64,000 bases of DNA from Sordaria brevicollis. Taxonomy: Eukaryota; Ascomycota; Sordariomycetes; Sordariales; Sordariaceae. The notes below the pieces were generated by a model. The model was not told where the DNA came from. It saw nothing but the letters and a program-made list of their open reading frames with translations, and searched no databases. The translations under genes were made by a program, and so were the position numbers. The stretch is taken from NCBI GenBank assembly GCA_033439795.1, contig JAUTDP010000003.1:744001-808000 (forward strand), written 5' to 3'. This document shows, piece after piece, positions 23,118-34,003 of the stretch; position 1 is the first letter of the stretch; the number at the start of each line of letters is the position of its first letter.

Positions 23118-24094
23118 CTGCGCTCCTTCGAACCGGGACAAAATCCTGAATTTTCCAGTGGGTATGGTCGCACGCGTGAGGAAGCTGTGTCCTGGTGCAG
23201 CTGCATGGTTGCGAACTGGTCAACCCAGCCGTGAGCAGCGGCGCCGGAGGAGTGCATAGTGGTAGCCGTGGCCGGCGCACCTCCCCCGAGCACATGTCCT
23301 CGGGTTCATCGTCGGCTTCGGTTGACACCCCAAGACTTCCTTGCGGTCCATCATCAGAGGAGTCCAGCCGCGAACCAAGTCCATGATTATCGACCTCTAC
23401 GATATCAGAGAGCGCTTCGCTCCAAGCTTTTCTCGGGACTATCGCTCAGCTCCACATTTGCTTCATGGTGATGCGCTGCACTGGGTTGACGACCAAGATT
23501 TTCCGGGGCTGGCTTTTGGGCCCGGAGCGATCGCTGTGGCCGCCCCTTCCACCTCGGTTGCTATTCGTGTAGGGCGTTTGAGGGTGTGAGGCGTGGTGGG
23601 CGCTCCAAGGCTGGGGAGGATGACCTTGGTCTTGATGGCCCTCGTCTTCTTCTTCTTCTTCTGGTCCTTGGCGGACGGCTTGTTGGTGCTAGCCTGAGGC
23701 CCAGAACGGGCGGTGGGCAGAACACAATACGCTCCTCCGGTGGGGTCGGCACCCACGGGCAAAACCAGAGAAATGAAGAAGGCAGGCCTCCCAGATTCCC
23801 CAACAAAATGACTCCCAGTTCCAAAACCCAAGTCCTTGGCCAAATTGGACTTGAGCGAGAGCTCTTCTCTCCATCCTGGGCGTGGTGAAAAAGAAACCAT
23901 TCCTGACTTGATGCAGCCGTCAAAGCCTCCCGCCCAACGGAAGCTTGCCGCCCTTTCTGACAACGAGATGCCCCAGTCCCAGGCGTTTTAGTTCGATGAA
24001 AGGTCCAGATTCCAAAATCACCAAGATCGCCAAGAGCAACAACAAAAACACACAAAAGATTTGCGGGGCATGCACCCTGGAGGGCGAGGCGGAG

Positions 24095-24312
24095 GCGAAC
24101 TGGACAAACTGGACGAAACCGCAGCCCTTTCCCGGGAGCCAGGAGGGAGGGATCTTGACATAGGTGATTTCGCCGAAGCCCTTGGAAGAAGGAGCGGAGC
24201 TCCGTCCCTCGTCCTCAGTAACGTAGCCGGAGAGACCGCCGCCGACCGCCACCGACCCCAACGAAAACAGTAGTGTTGTTGGGGTCGGTGAACTGGTTCA
24301 TGGGTTGCAGCG
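24095..24312 (-). pseudogene. RRM domain fragment with inserted hairpin sequence
   Basis: The minus strand reads, in pieces, QPMNQFTDPNNTTVFV, then GGLSGYVTEDE, then a frame carrying GFGEITYVKIPP and finally GKGCGFVQFV. This is the RNP2 to RNP1 part of an RRM of the Nam8/TIA-1 type. The pieces are separated by small insertions. One, after TTVFV, makes GTTGGGGTCGGT, a perfect 12-bp inverted copy of ACCGACCCCAAC 15 bases away (24251-24262 / 24278-24289). Another breaks DELRS with GGACGGAG next to CTCCGCTCC. After FVQFV the similarity ends. The domain call rests on the consensus as I remember it. Confidence 0.7.
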
Positions 24313-24365
24313 GGCGGAAGCCACAAGTTCGGATCTACACAGGGTCTTTTTAGGCCTGGAGAGAG

Positions 24366-24700
24366 CCTAATCTCGATGTGGTGCTCCTCGGTACCGGGTT
24401 ACCGGTGATGGTAACGAGCCGCTCGTTGCTGTTGTCTTGCGGCTCATTGATCTTGATAACACTTCCAGAGAGAAGCCAGCCGGTTGGCTTGGGGGCCGGC
24501 TTCTCTCTGGCATCTTCGCGAACAAGCAAGCCGCCCGCTCGCCAGCCGTTCCCAAACGAGACGAAGACTAAGTCTCGATGTGGTGCTCCTCGGTACCGGG
24601 GATGGTACACCCGAAAGAAGCCGGTGTCGGGGCCGATCCAGTAGTAAATCAGACGGTCGGCCCCCGCCCTGGTACTATTTCTTGTTAGGTTTGGACCCGT
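24366..24700 (-). pseudogene. KH domain fragment
   Basis: On the minus strand LLSGSVIKINEPQDNSNERLVTITG matches, in pieces, the second half of a KH domain of the poly(C)-binding/PBP2 type, where ITGT-E-E should follow. Instead a short insertion (TAACCCGG) breaks the frame before ACCGAGGAG. A 28-bp perfect direct repeat (24371-24398 and 24573-24600) carries the same TEE-H-H-I-E coding stretch twice. A 13-bp perfect inverted repeat lies at 24465-24477 / 24498-24510. Degenerate and not expressible as a KH protein. Confidence 0.6.
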
Positions 24701-24951
24701 AACCATCCAGATTCCATCCCGGGTATTTAGAGACGGATGATGAGTCGTTCGAAGCCCTCTGGCTGCGGTGGAATGTTGGGAAGACCCGCTTCCGGAGTCC
24801 ACAGTGCATGGGTATAATCGTTCAAGCGCACGGAGCTGGTGTCGAGTCTCGAGGCAGAAAAGAAAAGAAAGAAGGGAAAGTATCGCTGTTCATGGGAGAC
24901 GAGGCTCCTGGGTCACTGGGACCGACCGCGGCAATGGAAATGATGGCAATG

Positions 24952-24977
24952 GGTGTCCTTCTTCTTGAAGTTTTTTT

Positions 24978-25013
<36 letters not shown>

Positions 25014-25036
25014 GGATGAAGAAGAAGAAGGACACC
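24952..25036. repeat. 15-bp inverted repeat enclosing a 29-T tract
   Basis: GGTGTCCTTCTTCTT (24952-24966) is perfectly inverted as AAGAAGAAGGACACC (25022-25036). The loop holds a short C-run and T29 (24985-25013). Confidence 0.9.
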
Positions 25037-25420
25037 AAGCCGCGGCCGGCCCAGTAGTGGTCTCTGGTCTCTGGTTCTGGGAATAGAAACAGACTCGACA
25101 CGAAAGTCGCTAGCAGACGACTGGGTCGACACCCAAAAAGGATGTCATAGGATGGAGCCACCAGGGTATTCCAGTCTGTCTACTGGTACGACAGGAACAT
25201 AAACTCCGGGAAAGGGACGTCTCTCCAAGTGAGGGATGAGCCAGTTGGGATTGGTTGAATGCGTTGAGTTGTCAACCACAACAAAACTTCTCAGGCCCCC
25301 TCCTGGTGAAGAGTGCGGTCGCGGTCGGCGTGCGCGAGGAAGATTCTTGGAAGCTGTTGGACAGAGGGACCAAGACCAGACTGGGCTGGGCTGGGCCGTA
25401 CATGCTATCCGACATCTTGA

Positions 25421-25462
25421 GCAGCAGCAGCAACAGCAGCAGCAACAGCAGCAACAGCAGCA
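25421..25462. repeat. (CAG/CAA)n repeat
   Basis: About 14 CAG and CAA triplets. On the plus strand it would encode poly-Gln, but no intact gene surrounds it. Confidence 0.95.
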
Positions 25463-25647
25463 ACCACCGTAGTTGGGCGGGTACGCTTGACGAACTCGAA
25501 GTTCCTGCCTCGTCGACAAGAGTCTGTGGTGGGGCATGTTGGCCATGCTCGCCCTCGTCCTCTCTGGGTGCCATTGCTGCTGCTGCGGCGGAGTGGTAGG
25601 CGCCGGGCTGAGACGGAGGGGCAGCGTATGGTGTGGCGGGGGACGGC

Positions 25648-25735
25648 TCTGGCGCACGACCAAGACACAGATGGAGGACGACAACCACTTCTTGACTTCT
25701 TGACTTAGTTGGTCGAGGACGTGGCGGCTGCTGAC
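25648..25735 (+). pseudogene. Shard of the large gene at 45-49.6 kb
   Basis: Similar to 47848-47925 in the same orientation, starting at TGGCGCACGAC and including a 23-bp identical block (25702-25724 = 47891-47913) that contains the in-frame TAG. The two copies share the stop codon. Confidence 0.7.
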
Positions 25736-26262
25736 CGTATGGAGCAGGACTGTTGGCCATACGGATATGAATGGCCTTGAGACGGAGCACGGCATGGTAG
25801 CCGCCTCGCTCAGAGACCACCACGGCTTCTTGGGCTTGGTGACCTCGCCCCATTGCCGGCAGAGAGAACAACAAACTATCTGGGAAGATCCTGCAGGCGC
25901 TAGGGAGTACCCCATGAGGGCCAGGGCGTTGGAGGCGGATACGTATAATGCAATCCCTCACGCCGCAAGGCGACGATCGGACTCGGGAGAGATGGAAGTG
26001 CTGCCAGTGCTCCGGGACGGAACTGGTCGAAAAGGAAAAGACAACTGCGACTCGGTGCTCCACGAAGAAGTAAAACCTGATACTCTCCGGAGCGCTACGA
26101 GACAACTCGACACACCCGCACCGCAGTGCAATAGAAAAGTTCTTTGCGGTATGGCTCCAGTCCAGTCCTCTGGGTGAGGCTTGAATTGCGGGAACGGGCG
26201 CTGCCTCGGTATGAGGCTTGATCTTGATATCGAAAATCCCACTTCATGTTCTCCAAGGTAAG

Positions 26263-26299
26263 GAGAGGGTTGTGCTGATAGCGGACGAGACGTGTCTTC
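26263..26299 (+). pseudogene. 37-bp shard of the large gene
   Basis: Matches 45714-45750 with about two mismatches, same orientation. It encodes the same acidic piece GCADSGRDVSS. Confidence 0.7.
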
Positions 26300-26303
26300 C
26301 AAT

Positions 26304-26361
26304 CTTCTGCAACCACGAGAGGTGCGAAGACCAGACACTTGCGAAGAACTGCACCACCTGG
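26304..26361. repeat. Direct repeat, copy 1 (copy 2 at 26609-26657)
   Basis: Both copies run from CTTCTGCAACCACGAG to CTGCACCACCTGG. Copy 1 has extra short insertions (GACCAG and a single A) relative to copy 2. On the minus strand copy 2 reads VFAPLVVAEDE. Parent gene unknown. Confidence 0.8.
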
Positions 26362-26725
26362 CCTCCTCCTGCCCGTGGAAGCCCGAGGACACGCTCTCTG
26401 GTATAGCGTCATTTACTATGTTTTTTGTTTTGTGTTTTTCTGACTTTTTTTTGTTTTTTGTTTTTTGTGAGTTTTTTTTGTTTTCTCATAGGCGCCTTGG
26501 TCCTGGAGGTACTGCAGGGCCTTGGATCACGGCCAAGGTCCTCTTGGTCCTTGTCGTTCAGGACTAAGCGCTGTTGGAGCGCCGAGCGACACGGAAGCTT
26601 TCCTCGTCTTCTGCAACCACGAGAGGTGCGAACACTTGCGAAGACTGCACCACCTGGGTGGCAATACGCCATACCCCAACGCCGAAGCCTTTTTGTTTTT
26701 GTTGTTTTGTAATTTTTTTGTGAAT

Positions 26726-26727
<2 letters not shown>

Positions 26728-26764
<37 letters not shown>
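26728..26764. repeat. T37 homopolymer
   Basis: Thirty-seven T in a row, flanked on both sides by GTTTTTG-type sequence. On the minus strand it is a poly(A) run. Confidence 0.95.
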
Positions 26765-27262
26765 CGTGTTTTTGTGTTTTTGTTTTCCGCTTCCAGCTTG
26801 GAAGAGCGCTCTGGTGAGCGCAGTGAAGGTGTCGGCATCTTCAACCACTGGAGCAACGCATAGCAACAGCAACAGCAACAACAACGACCTTGTCGTTAAC
26901 TTCGCGGGCACCCACGCCACGGCCATGGGCCTGGGTGGTCTGAGCAGTCTGTGCCTTGCACCGACAGCCTGCTTCCTGGGGGTCGTCGGTCTTGGCCAGG
27001 AAGGGGTACTTGGCCTTACGCTCGGCGATCCAGGCCGAGCCGCACCCTGGCTCCGGAGCAGGCTCCTCGACAGGTGCTGGAACCTCGGGCTCGGGTTCAG
27101 GTTCGGCCTGGACCCCGGCGACAACTCCTCCTCATCGTTGATCCTGGATTGCAAGAGGTCAGTCAGATGCTTCATCGGACAGTGTTAGCTGAGGGAAAGG
27201 AAACAACTTACTTGATGGGAGGAGTTGTCGCTGACGGTACACTTGGCGTTGGACATACTCCA

Positions 27263-27380
27263 ATGGGTAAGAAACATACCCGGACTCTCCGCCTCGGCAT
27301 TGACCCAAACCTCAAAGAAGCCCAGATCGCCGCTGCTTGGGATCGGAAAGCAATGTGACAACAGCCGCCTGACGACGATG
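27263..27380 (-). pseudogene. 118-bp inverted shard of the large gene
   Basis: The reverse complement aligns with 46422-46538 over its whole length. It shares RRQAAVVTL at the start and NAEAESPGMFLTH at the end, with frame-shifting indels between. Confidence 0.85.
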
Positions 27381-27514
27381 ACCCGTGCGCCGCAGGAACT
27401 GTCATGCAGTTTGCTGATGTTTGGCTGTGGTTGAGCACACCGAAAGGAGTCGACTCCTTTGAGACAGTCCCGCGCGTGTTCTGTAAAAGTTCGAGCGATA
27501 CAACGGTAGCGCGA

Positions 27515-28573
27515 TCAAGGCCCATGGTGTTGACATGGAGCTTGGACGTGTGTTGCGAGTGAATGGAAGCGGGTGTCGAGTTGGCTCTGAATGAAGTTGA
27601 TGGCCTGGATGTACCGTGATGTTAGCTGACGATTCTTAGAGGTATTTGAGGTGATGACGAGGTGATGGGATACTTGCCGCAGAAAAGGCACACCGCGTGT
27701 GTAAAAGTGGCCTTCAAGGCCGGTCTGTTCTTGACGACAATGGTTTGATCCATCCACAACTTGAACCCGAAGTGAGACCAAACGGTATGGTACAATCCAG
27801 TAGTCAGGGTTTATATTGACCTTGGTGACACGGCGGCGACTGAATCAAACGCACACATGGGGTTAGTACACGTACTTGCTCGGATCAAAATCGCAACAAA
27901 AAAATGAGAACCATGAGAACAAAAAGAAGAACAACAAATTGAATGAAAGTAACACAAAAGAAAAAGTGTGAATTGTACCTTTTTCTATCAACGACGACGA
28001 CAACACTCACTGTCGGCGAGCGCGGCGGACGGCACGGCGACGGAAGGCCATTACCTCCTCAATCCAAGTGAACCACCACATATCGGTGCCCTGGCCGAAG
28101 GTGGCCAGCCACCACCTAAAGAGGCGGTCGCTGGCCTCCGGATGGTCACCCTCGTTGAGGAGCCGATCGGCCTGCTCCGCCTGGGCGGGGGTGGGAGTAG
28201 TCTCCTGCTCCCTGGCTGTGGGGTGGGTGGCGGGAGGCACAGGGGCACGAGACGGGACGGACGGAAGTCGAGTGCTGGGAAGGGCACTGCGGTGAGCTGC
28301 CACCGTTGAGGGCTGGCCAGCGACGGCGATGCAGTCTTGGATGATTTCGTGCTCATCCTGGTGGTGCTGGCTGCTGCTGCCGTTGTTGTCGTTGTTGCCG
28401 CTGGTAGAGGGAGCGGGAGTGGTGCCCGGGCAGTCGTTGGACTGAGCGGTAGGGCTGCTGTTGCTGCCGCTACCGCTCGCCCTGACGCCGCCGCCGCCGC
28501 GACTCATCTCTTGAAGCGTGAGGACGGCCTCGAGATCCTCTTTGGTCAGGTTGCCGCTCATGTTGGGGGACAT
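27515..28573 (-). CDS. Hypothetical 3-exon protein inside the shard region
   Basis: Exons 28573..28011, 27839..27674 and 27604..27515 join without a stop and end at TGA, giving 272 residues. Introns are 171 and 69 bp, with donors GTGAGT and GTATCC, CTAA-type branch sites and CAG acceptors. The phases fit exactly (563+166+90 = 819 nt). Residues 1-30 (MSPNMSGNLTKEDLEAVL) are followed by a Gly/Ser/Asn/Pro-rich middle, then DRLFRWWLATFGQGTDMWWF, an Arg-rich stretch and a more ordered C-terminus. Further minus-strand exons upstream (donors GTAAGT at about 28777 and GTGAGT at about 28993) do not join in frame and are probably leader. No family recognised. The clean splice structure suggests a real gene, though it lies among fragments. 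Confidence 0.5.
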
Positions 28574-30987
28574 GGAACGACGACGCGAACTGGATTTGAT
28601 TGAGAAATGTTAGAAATCGATGGGAAATGTCACTTGACGATCAGGTGAGATTGCGCGAGAGCAAAATGGAAGTGAAACGTGAGAGTGGCTATTGCGAAAG
28701 GAGCAGACCAGGGGCACGAAAGGAAGCTGAGAAAATGATGAAAATGAGGGAAGAAGAGGAAGATGACCTGAACTTACGTTGAGCTTGGTGCTGCGCTGGC
28801 CGCTAAACTGCTTGATTACTTTGACGGCACCGGTCGTGCGGGTCCTATATTTGGTTCATCGGATCAGATATGTGTTCGCGACTTGACACTAAGGTGGGGC
28901 AACGAGACAAAAGGTGTTGGGCCACGATGAAAGGGGTCAGGAGGGGAAAGAAGGGGAAAGGTTTGAAGGCAGCGAGGGGATATTACTCACGAGGTACGAT
29001 CGGTAGCCGCTTGGAAGTGAAAATTGAGGGCTCAGGGGCCGTGATGGCCTTCGAGGATGGGGCCTGAAAGGTTGCGAGGAGAGCGAGCGAGCGAGAAAGG
29101 GTTCGGCTGAGCAGCTGAGCCCGCGCAACGAAGAGAAGGAAGAAGTTGAAGATGAGGTTTATCTTTTGCTCTCGTCGAGAGGTGGTGGTGGTGACAAGAG
29201 GAGAAGAAGAAGTTGGTGATGGTGGTGAGGGGAGGAAAGAAAGAGGAGGAGAGAGGAGGGGAAGAAGAAGTGAGAAGGAGTAGGTGCTGGTGGGAGGGGT
29301 GGTTTAAATAGCTGAAAATTTGTGGGCCGCTGGTCAAAAGTTGTGCGTTTGCTCTCGAGTGGACGAGGTGGGATAAGGGAAAAGGTAAACGAGAGTGGGC
29401 AGCCTGGTAGGGCTACGGGTAGGGCTAGAGGTAGGGCTAGATGGGCAAGGCAAGTTCTCGAGCCGGACGGTCGTAGAAGGAAGGTACGCGGGGGGGTGGG
29501 ACCAATGGGAGATGGAAGGCTGGGCAGTTTGGCAGAGCGGTGCGCAGCCCGGGATGGCAGAGGGTACCTCTACATGTATCTCTTGCGGAATTTCTATGGG
29601 GCAGCGGGGAGATGGAAACCAAACGAATGGGAGGGAGGGCGGGGGGAGTCACGAGAAGGGAGAGAAGGGGGTGTACACGTAGCAGGTACCTAGGTACGCT
29701 AGGTATCTTTTGCTCGATCGGTCCCTGGCAGCCCTGCCCGTGAGGTCACTGGGCGTTGACGAACCGTAGAAGTGGTGCTCGTAGCAGAAAGTGGTTCTCC
29801 CTGACTGCCTTGTTACGGCTCATGGGTACTCGCGAGTAGAAATAGCATTAGATGTACGTAGCTCTTTGAGACGTGATGTGGCTTTCCTCACTGGAAACCG
29901 AAGGCACACTCGAGCCAGGCTAGGAAATCACTTGCAAGACTTCCGCCGACCAACCGGGTTGTACTTTTGGCTTCCTCTATTACATGTACCTTTGAATTAT
30001 GCTGTGTTCTGGTATCTTGAGACTGAATGTGCCCGTAGTACACTTTGTAGTTCAAGTTTGACACTTCGGTCTCAACGTAGGCAGATGACAAGGACCATGA
30101 TATATATCTTTGCCAGTTCATCTCCTGTCCTAGAGCTTTGGAAACGGATAATGTAATATCCAGACCAAATCTTTGGGATAAGATGACCGTTGGTGCGGTC
30201 TGGGCTAGTTTCGTTGTTTGGTCGAAATGCTCACACTGTTGGGATTGATGCAGACCAGAGACGAAACCAGACACCAACGGTTAGATTCCTTGTACCGAAC
30301 CACCTGTTCGGATGAGCAGAATTATTGCCCAGGGCGTTCACAGGTTCGCTGGATTCAGCTCGACAACCTTGAAGTTTGCAAGGCACCTAAGAGGTATCTG
30401 TACGTGAAAGTTTAATGTTCGGTTTTAACGGCAGAGAGTAATGTTCAGTTCGACAGGGTTGTTTATCTAGGTAAAATGGTACTTGCCGAAGGTTTAGGAG
30501 GACAATTATGCTGGAGGAGGCACAGATATACAAAATGGAGATGATGTGTTGCATCATGAAGATAACCTGTTTATTTCTACCGGATATCAAAACATGAGAA
30601 AAGCAGAAACATTTTGGAAGAAGCTATGAAAAGTATCAAAATGCCGAAAAAGAAAAGAGACAGAGAGAGTGTGTAGGCGTCGCTCGCTAGCCAAGGTGGC
30701 CCTCGAGAACGCCAACAGAACCTTGCGAAACCAGAAAGGATGTACAAGAAACAAAAGAGTAATAAAAAGGAAAAAAAACGTATGTGGTAGCTAGTGAGCA
30801 AAGTGAGTGTGTGTAGTGGCCCGTAACACTTATAGTGTGAGCCATCGTATCCAGTCCAGTTAAACCCGCCATCTCGTCATAACTTTTTGCTGTTAAACGC
30901 ACCAAATGCAAGAGTTTGTACGCTTTTGATCTTTCCCCAGCCTTGACTCCATTCGCATGCCAAAGTGGTGTATCCATCTCTTCCACT
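28574..30987. other. Leader of the 27.5-kb gene, then intergenic
   Basis: 28574-29300 holds probable leader exons and the promoter of the minus-strand gene, with GAGGAGAAG-type purine runs at 29190-29280 and TTTAAATA at about 29303. From 29300 to 30987 I see no gene. The last part is the 3' flank of the ATPase gene. Confidence 0.45.
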
Positions 30988-33900
30988 TTACTCCTCCTCT
31001 TCTGCCTCCGCCGGCGGCTCCGGCATAACCAACTTAACATCAACCCCCTTACCCTTCTCCGCCCTCCTAATCTCATAATGACCACCCAGGACCAGATCCT
31101 TGGCCACCAGCTCTCTCGTACGACCCAAACTCTCGATAGCGGCGATCCTGTCAATCGTGGCCTGGAGGTGTTCGCGGAAGTTGGGCTGGGCAACGATTTC
31201 GCGGAAGGCGAGGTGCATGGGCACGGAGCTGGCGCGAACTTGGGCGTCCTTGGTGATGGAGAAGAGGTTAAGGCGGTCGAGGGCACGCACAAAGTCGGCG
31301 CGGGTCATGATCTGCTGGGCTTCGTGGAGGGCGTATGACGGAAGAACGTGGCCGATTACGGGATCGTATGTGGAGCCCATTTCGGATTCTTTATCGACGA
31401 GGGCAGTGGCGAGGACTACTGCTGCGGCCTGTCAAAGAGATTGCGAGTTAGTATTTGGAAGAAGGAGAAGGAGGGAAAAGGGGAAAGAGAACTTACAGCC
31501 CACTTCTGCTGATCCATCACATCATCATCCATCTCCTCTCCCAGAATCCAGCACTGGTTCAAGAACCACGTCTTCTCCACTTGCTTAATCTCGTCACACA
31601 TCTTCAGCATGTCGCTGCTTTTGGCGACTCGGTTCAGAAAGTTGAGGCGTCCGCCTACGCGATCGTAGATCTGCTCGAGCGTCTCGTTGCTCAAGTTCTC
31701 TCCAAAGTAGCGTTGGCGATAATTCCTCAGCGCTGCGGTGGCCAAGTTCTTGGGCAGGTCCGTAACCGAGAGGACCTCCATGCGCGTGGCCAGCTGCTTC
31801 AATCGTTCGTACACCCAATAGTCATCGCTGTTGAACACCATCGTCACCAAGTTGCTCGCCGCCCACTGCTCGGCCTTCTGCTGGAGCAGCTCGATCAGGT
31901 CCTTGCCGTCCTCGTCATCGCGAATCAGGTGCATCTGGTTGATGATAACTATCAGGGGCCTCCCAACCTTTGCTCGGCGCTTGAGCGCGACCTTCTCCAA
32001 CTTGTTCATCGCACGTTCGATATCCAACAACGCCGTGGTATCGCGCGGGCCGCGCTCGCTGAAGTAGCTGCCGATGTAATCCTCGTGGAACTCGTAGTCA
32101 AGCGCCTTGCCCAGGCGGATACGGAAAATTTCGAGGTCGGCGTGCGCTTCGAACATGGCCACACCATCACCGTCGATCTTGCGCATGGCCTCCAACAACA
32201 TGCTGCTCTTGCCTGCGCCCTTGTCTCCGATGAACAAGTGGTAATGTCCAACTTCTTTGCCAGCCACAATATCGTCGACGATGTCCTGCTCGGGTCGTGG
32301 AATCCAATGCGTGGCGGCGGCGGTCTTGGAGAGAGGAATGTTCTTGCCAATGGCGGCTAGGTCGAGAACGGGGTCACCGGGTTCAAAGGCGTTGGACATT
32401 TTCTGGAGGACAATGTGCTTGTAGGTCTTGTGGTAGGCGTAGGCGGCAATGCTGAAGCCGGCGCCGAGGACGAGTATAGAGGCGAAGGAGGTGGCGGCTG
32501 CTTCGAGCATCTTGTGAAGGATCGAGGGGTTCTCGTGAGGCGGGCAATGATGGTTTTCATCGGAGCCATGGCGAGGGGCGGTGCGAGCTGGTGAGAGTTA
32601 GTTCGTTCTTGGTTTCATCATCTCAGGCAAGATGGCTGAGAAGGTGTTATGGCAATAGCATAACGGAGGTGTCTGTTGATGGGCTGGGTTCGGGCAGTTG
32701 TCTCGAAATGGGGCTTGCAAGATGTAGCGATTATCACGATATGGACTGGCTGACGAGACTCCTCGGTCATTTTCCTACATTAATCTTTCCAGGCACGCAA
32801 CATAACCATTGGAAAGATCTTTTGCCGGTAGCTCTGGGCAAGTTGTGTAGTTGATGATTCGGAACAATGACCTCTGTGGGTTTGTTTGAAGCGTTCAACG
32901 GGGCTACGTGAAAGAGAAGACCGGTGGCAGACAAAGGCACTCGAAAGACAATGACGTTCGAGCCAATGTCCCATCATGGGTTACAAAGTCTCAAAAGTCC
33001 AAGCCCGAGTCTCGGCGTGGACATTGGTAACCCCATAGAGCCTTGCAGACTGCATGTATACACAGCAGGCTTTGGACCCTGCATAACCAAAACCGACCTT
33101 CCGGACCTGAGTTTTGACGGTCGAGGCCGAATCGACAAGGCATGCCGCATGCCAAATCCCTTCAACATGACACTTATCATGGACAACCCTCGACCACAAT
33201 TGGACTTCCCAAAACCCTCGACATGGATAAAGATCATCGTCATACCCATACCAGATGGAGTAACAACATCTCTAAATCGCACATGTTGACATTGCGAATT
33301 CCACTTCAAGGGCATATGCCAGCATGCCAAGCCAAGCCATGATTAATCCGGGGTTCTCGGCGGCTGAGGTCAACAACGTGGCAGTGGGCCGGGGCCAACT
33401 GGGCCGCAACGCACACCAAACAGAAAGCCAAGATCCGAATCTCCTCAACCAACGACTTTTTGATCCCTTCCATGCAGCAAAATTGGCCAACGGCCATTGT
33501 TGGGAGAAAAAAAAAACACCAAGTGGGGATGCCAATGTTTGAAGAAATGCTTGACTGAGATGAAATGCAACGAGAGACAGGGTGGACAAATGGTAGGATG
33601 ACACATGGGAAAAGGAGAGAGAGAGAGAGAGAAAGTTGAACCCACCGAATGATCTGCGCTGCTGCTGGTGGTGCTGGTGACGTTGGAATAAGGTTCTCGC
33701 CAAAGGGGCAGTCCCTGACGATCCCAGCTTCAGCCTTGGGGGCCATGCTGATGTCGCGGTGGATGATGCCGTGATTGCCGGTGTGGATGGGGTGGTGGAT
33801 CGTAATGATGTTGACGCTGCTGATGACGATGTTGAGGTTGTTGATATTAAAGCGGATCCGGCCCGGCTACCGGAGCTGACAGGAGTCCATTGCGCCAGCG

Positions 33901-34003
33901 CGGGGATGGACTTGGTGACATGGTTGAAGTTGAGATGACCGGTAGTGGTGGTGGTGGACTTGCCGGCTCCGATACGCCAGGCCGCCGATATCCTAGATGC
34001 CAT
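30988..34003 (-). CDS. Mitochondrial AAA-type P-loop ATPase
   Basis: Exons 34003..33646, 32587..31497 and 31428..30988 give 629 residues (358+1091+441 nt, all phases fit). The first 119 residues are a Ser/Thr/Arg-rich presequence ending in QRRSF. The first intron is 1058 bp (GTGGGT donor, CTAAC branch, CACCAG acceptor) and the second is 67 bp. After ARTAPRHGSDENHH comes one membrane segment (about 154-171), a Walker A GDKGAGKS (240-247) and a Walker B-like strand LIVIINQ (331-337), where Asn replaces the usual Asp. The C-terminal 150 residues resemble the winged-helix end of fungal AAA proteins of this type. Likely in the inner mitochondrial membrane. Exon 1 could belong to another transcript, with translation starting at Met146 (32510), but the exact phase fit favours joining. 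Confidence 0.75.

Noticed and set aside
25272..26105. Long minus-strand frame with PYGQQPPRP and poly-Leu/Gln sequence
   Set aside because: It overlaps the plus-strand shard of the large gene (25648-25735) and the CAG repeat, so much of it is antisense or repeat translation. I do not support it as a gene.
26564..27175. Minus-strand frame; another frame here reads AWIAERKAKYPFLAK, recalling NUFIP-type proteins
   Set aside because: The match is short and rests on memory. The frame is broken and includes the T37 tract. It may be another shard but is not firm enough to list.
33272..33645. Continuation of the ATPase first exon into FNFLSLSLSFSHV
   Set aside because: This is intron sequence read through; the GTGGGT donor at 33645 and exact phase with exon 2 explain the gene better.
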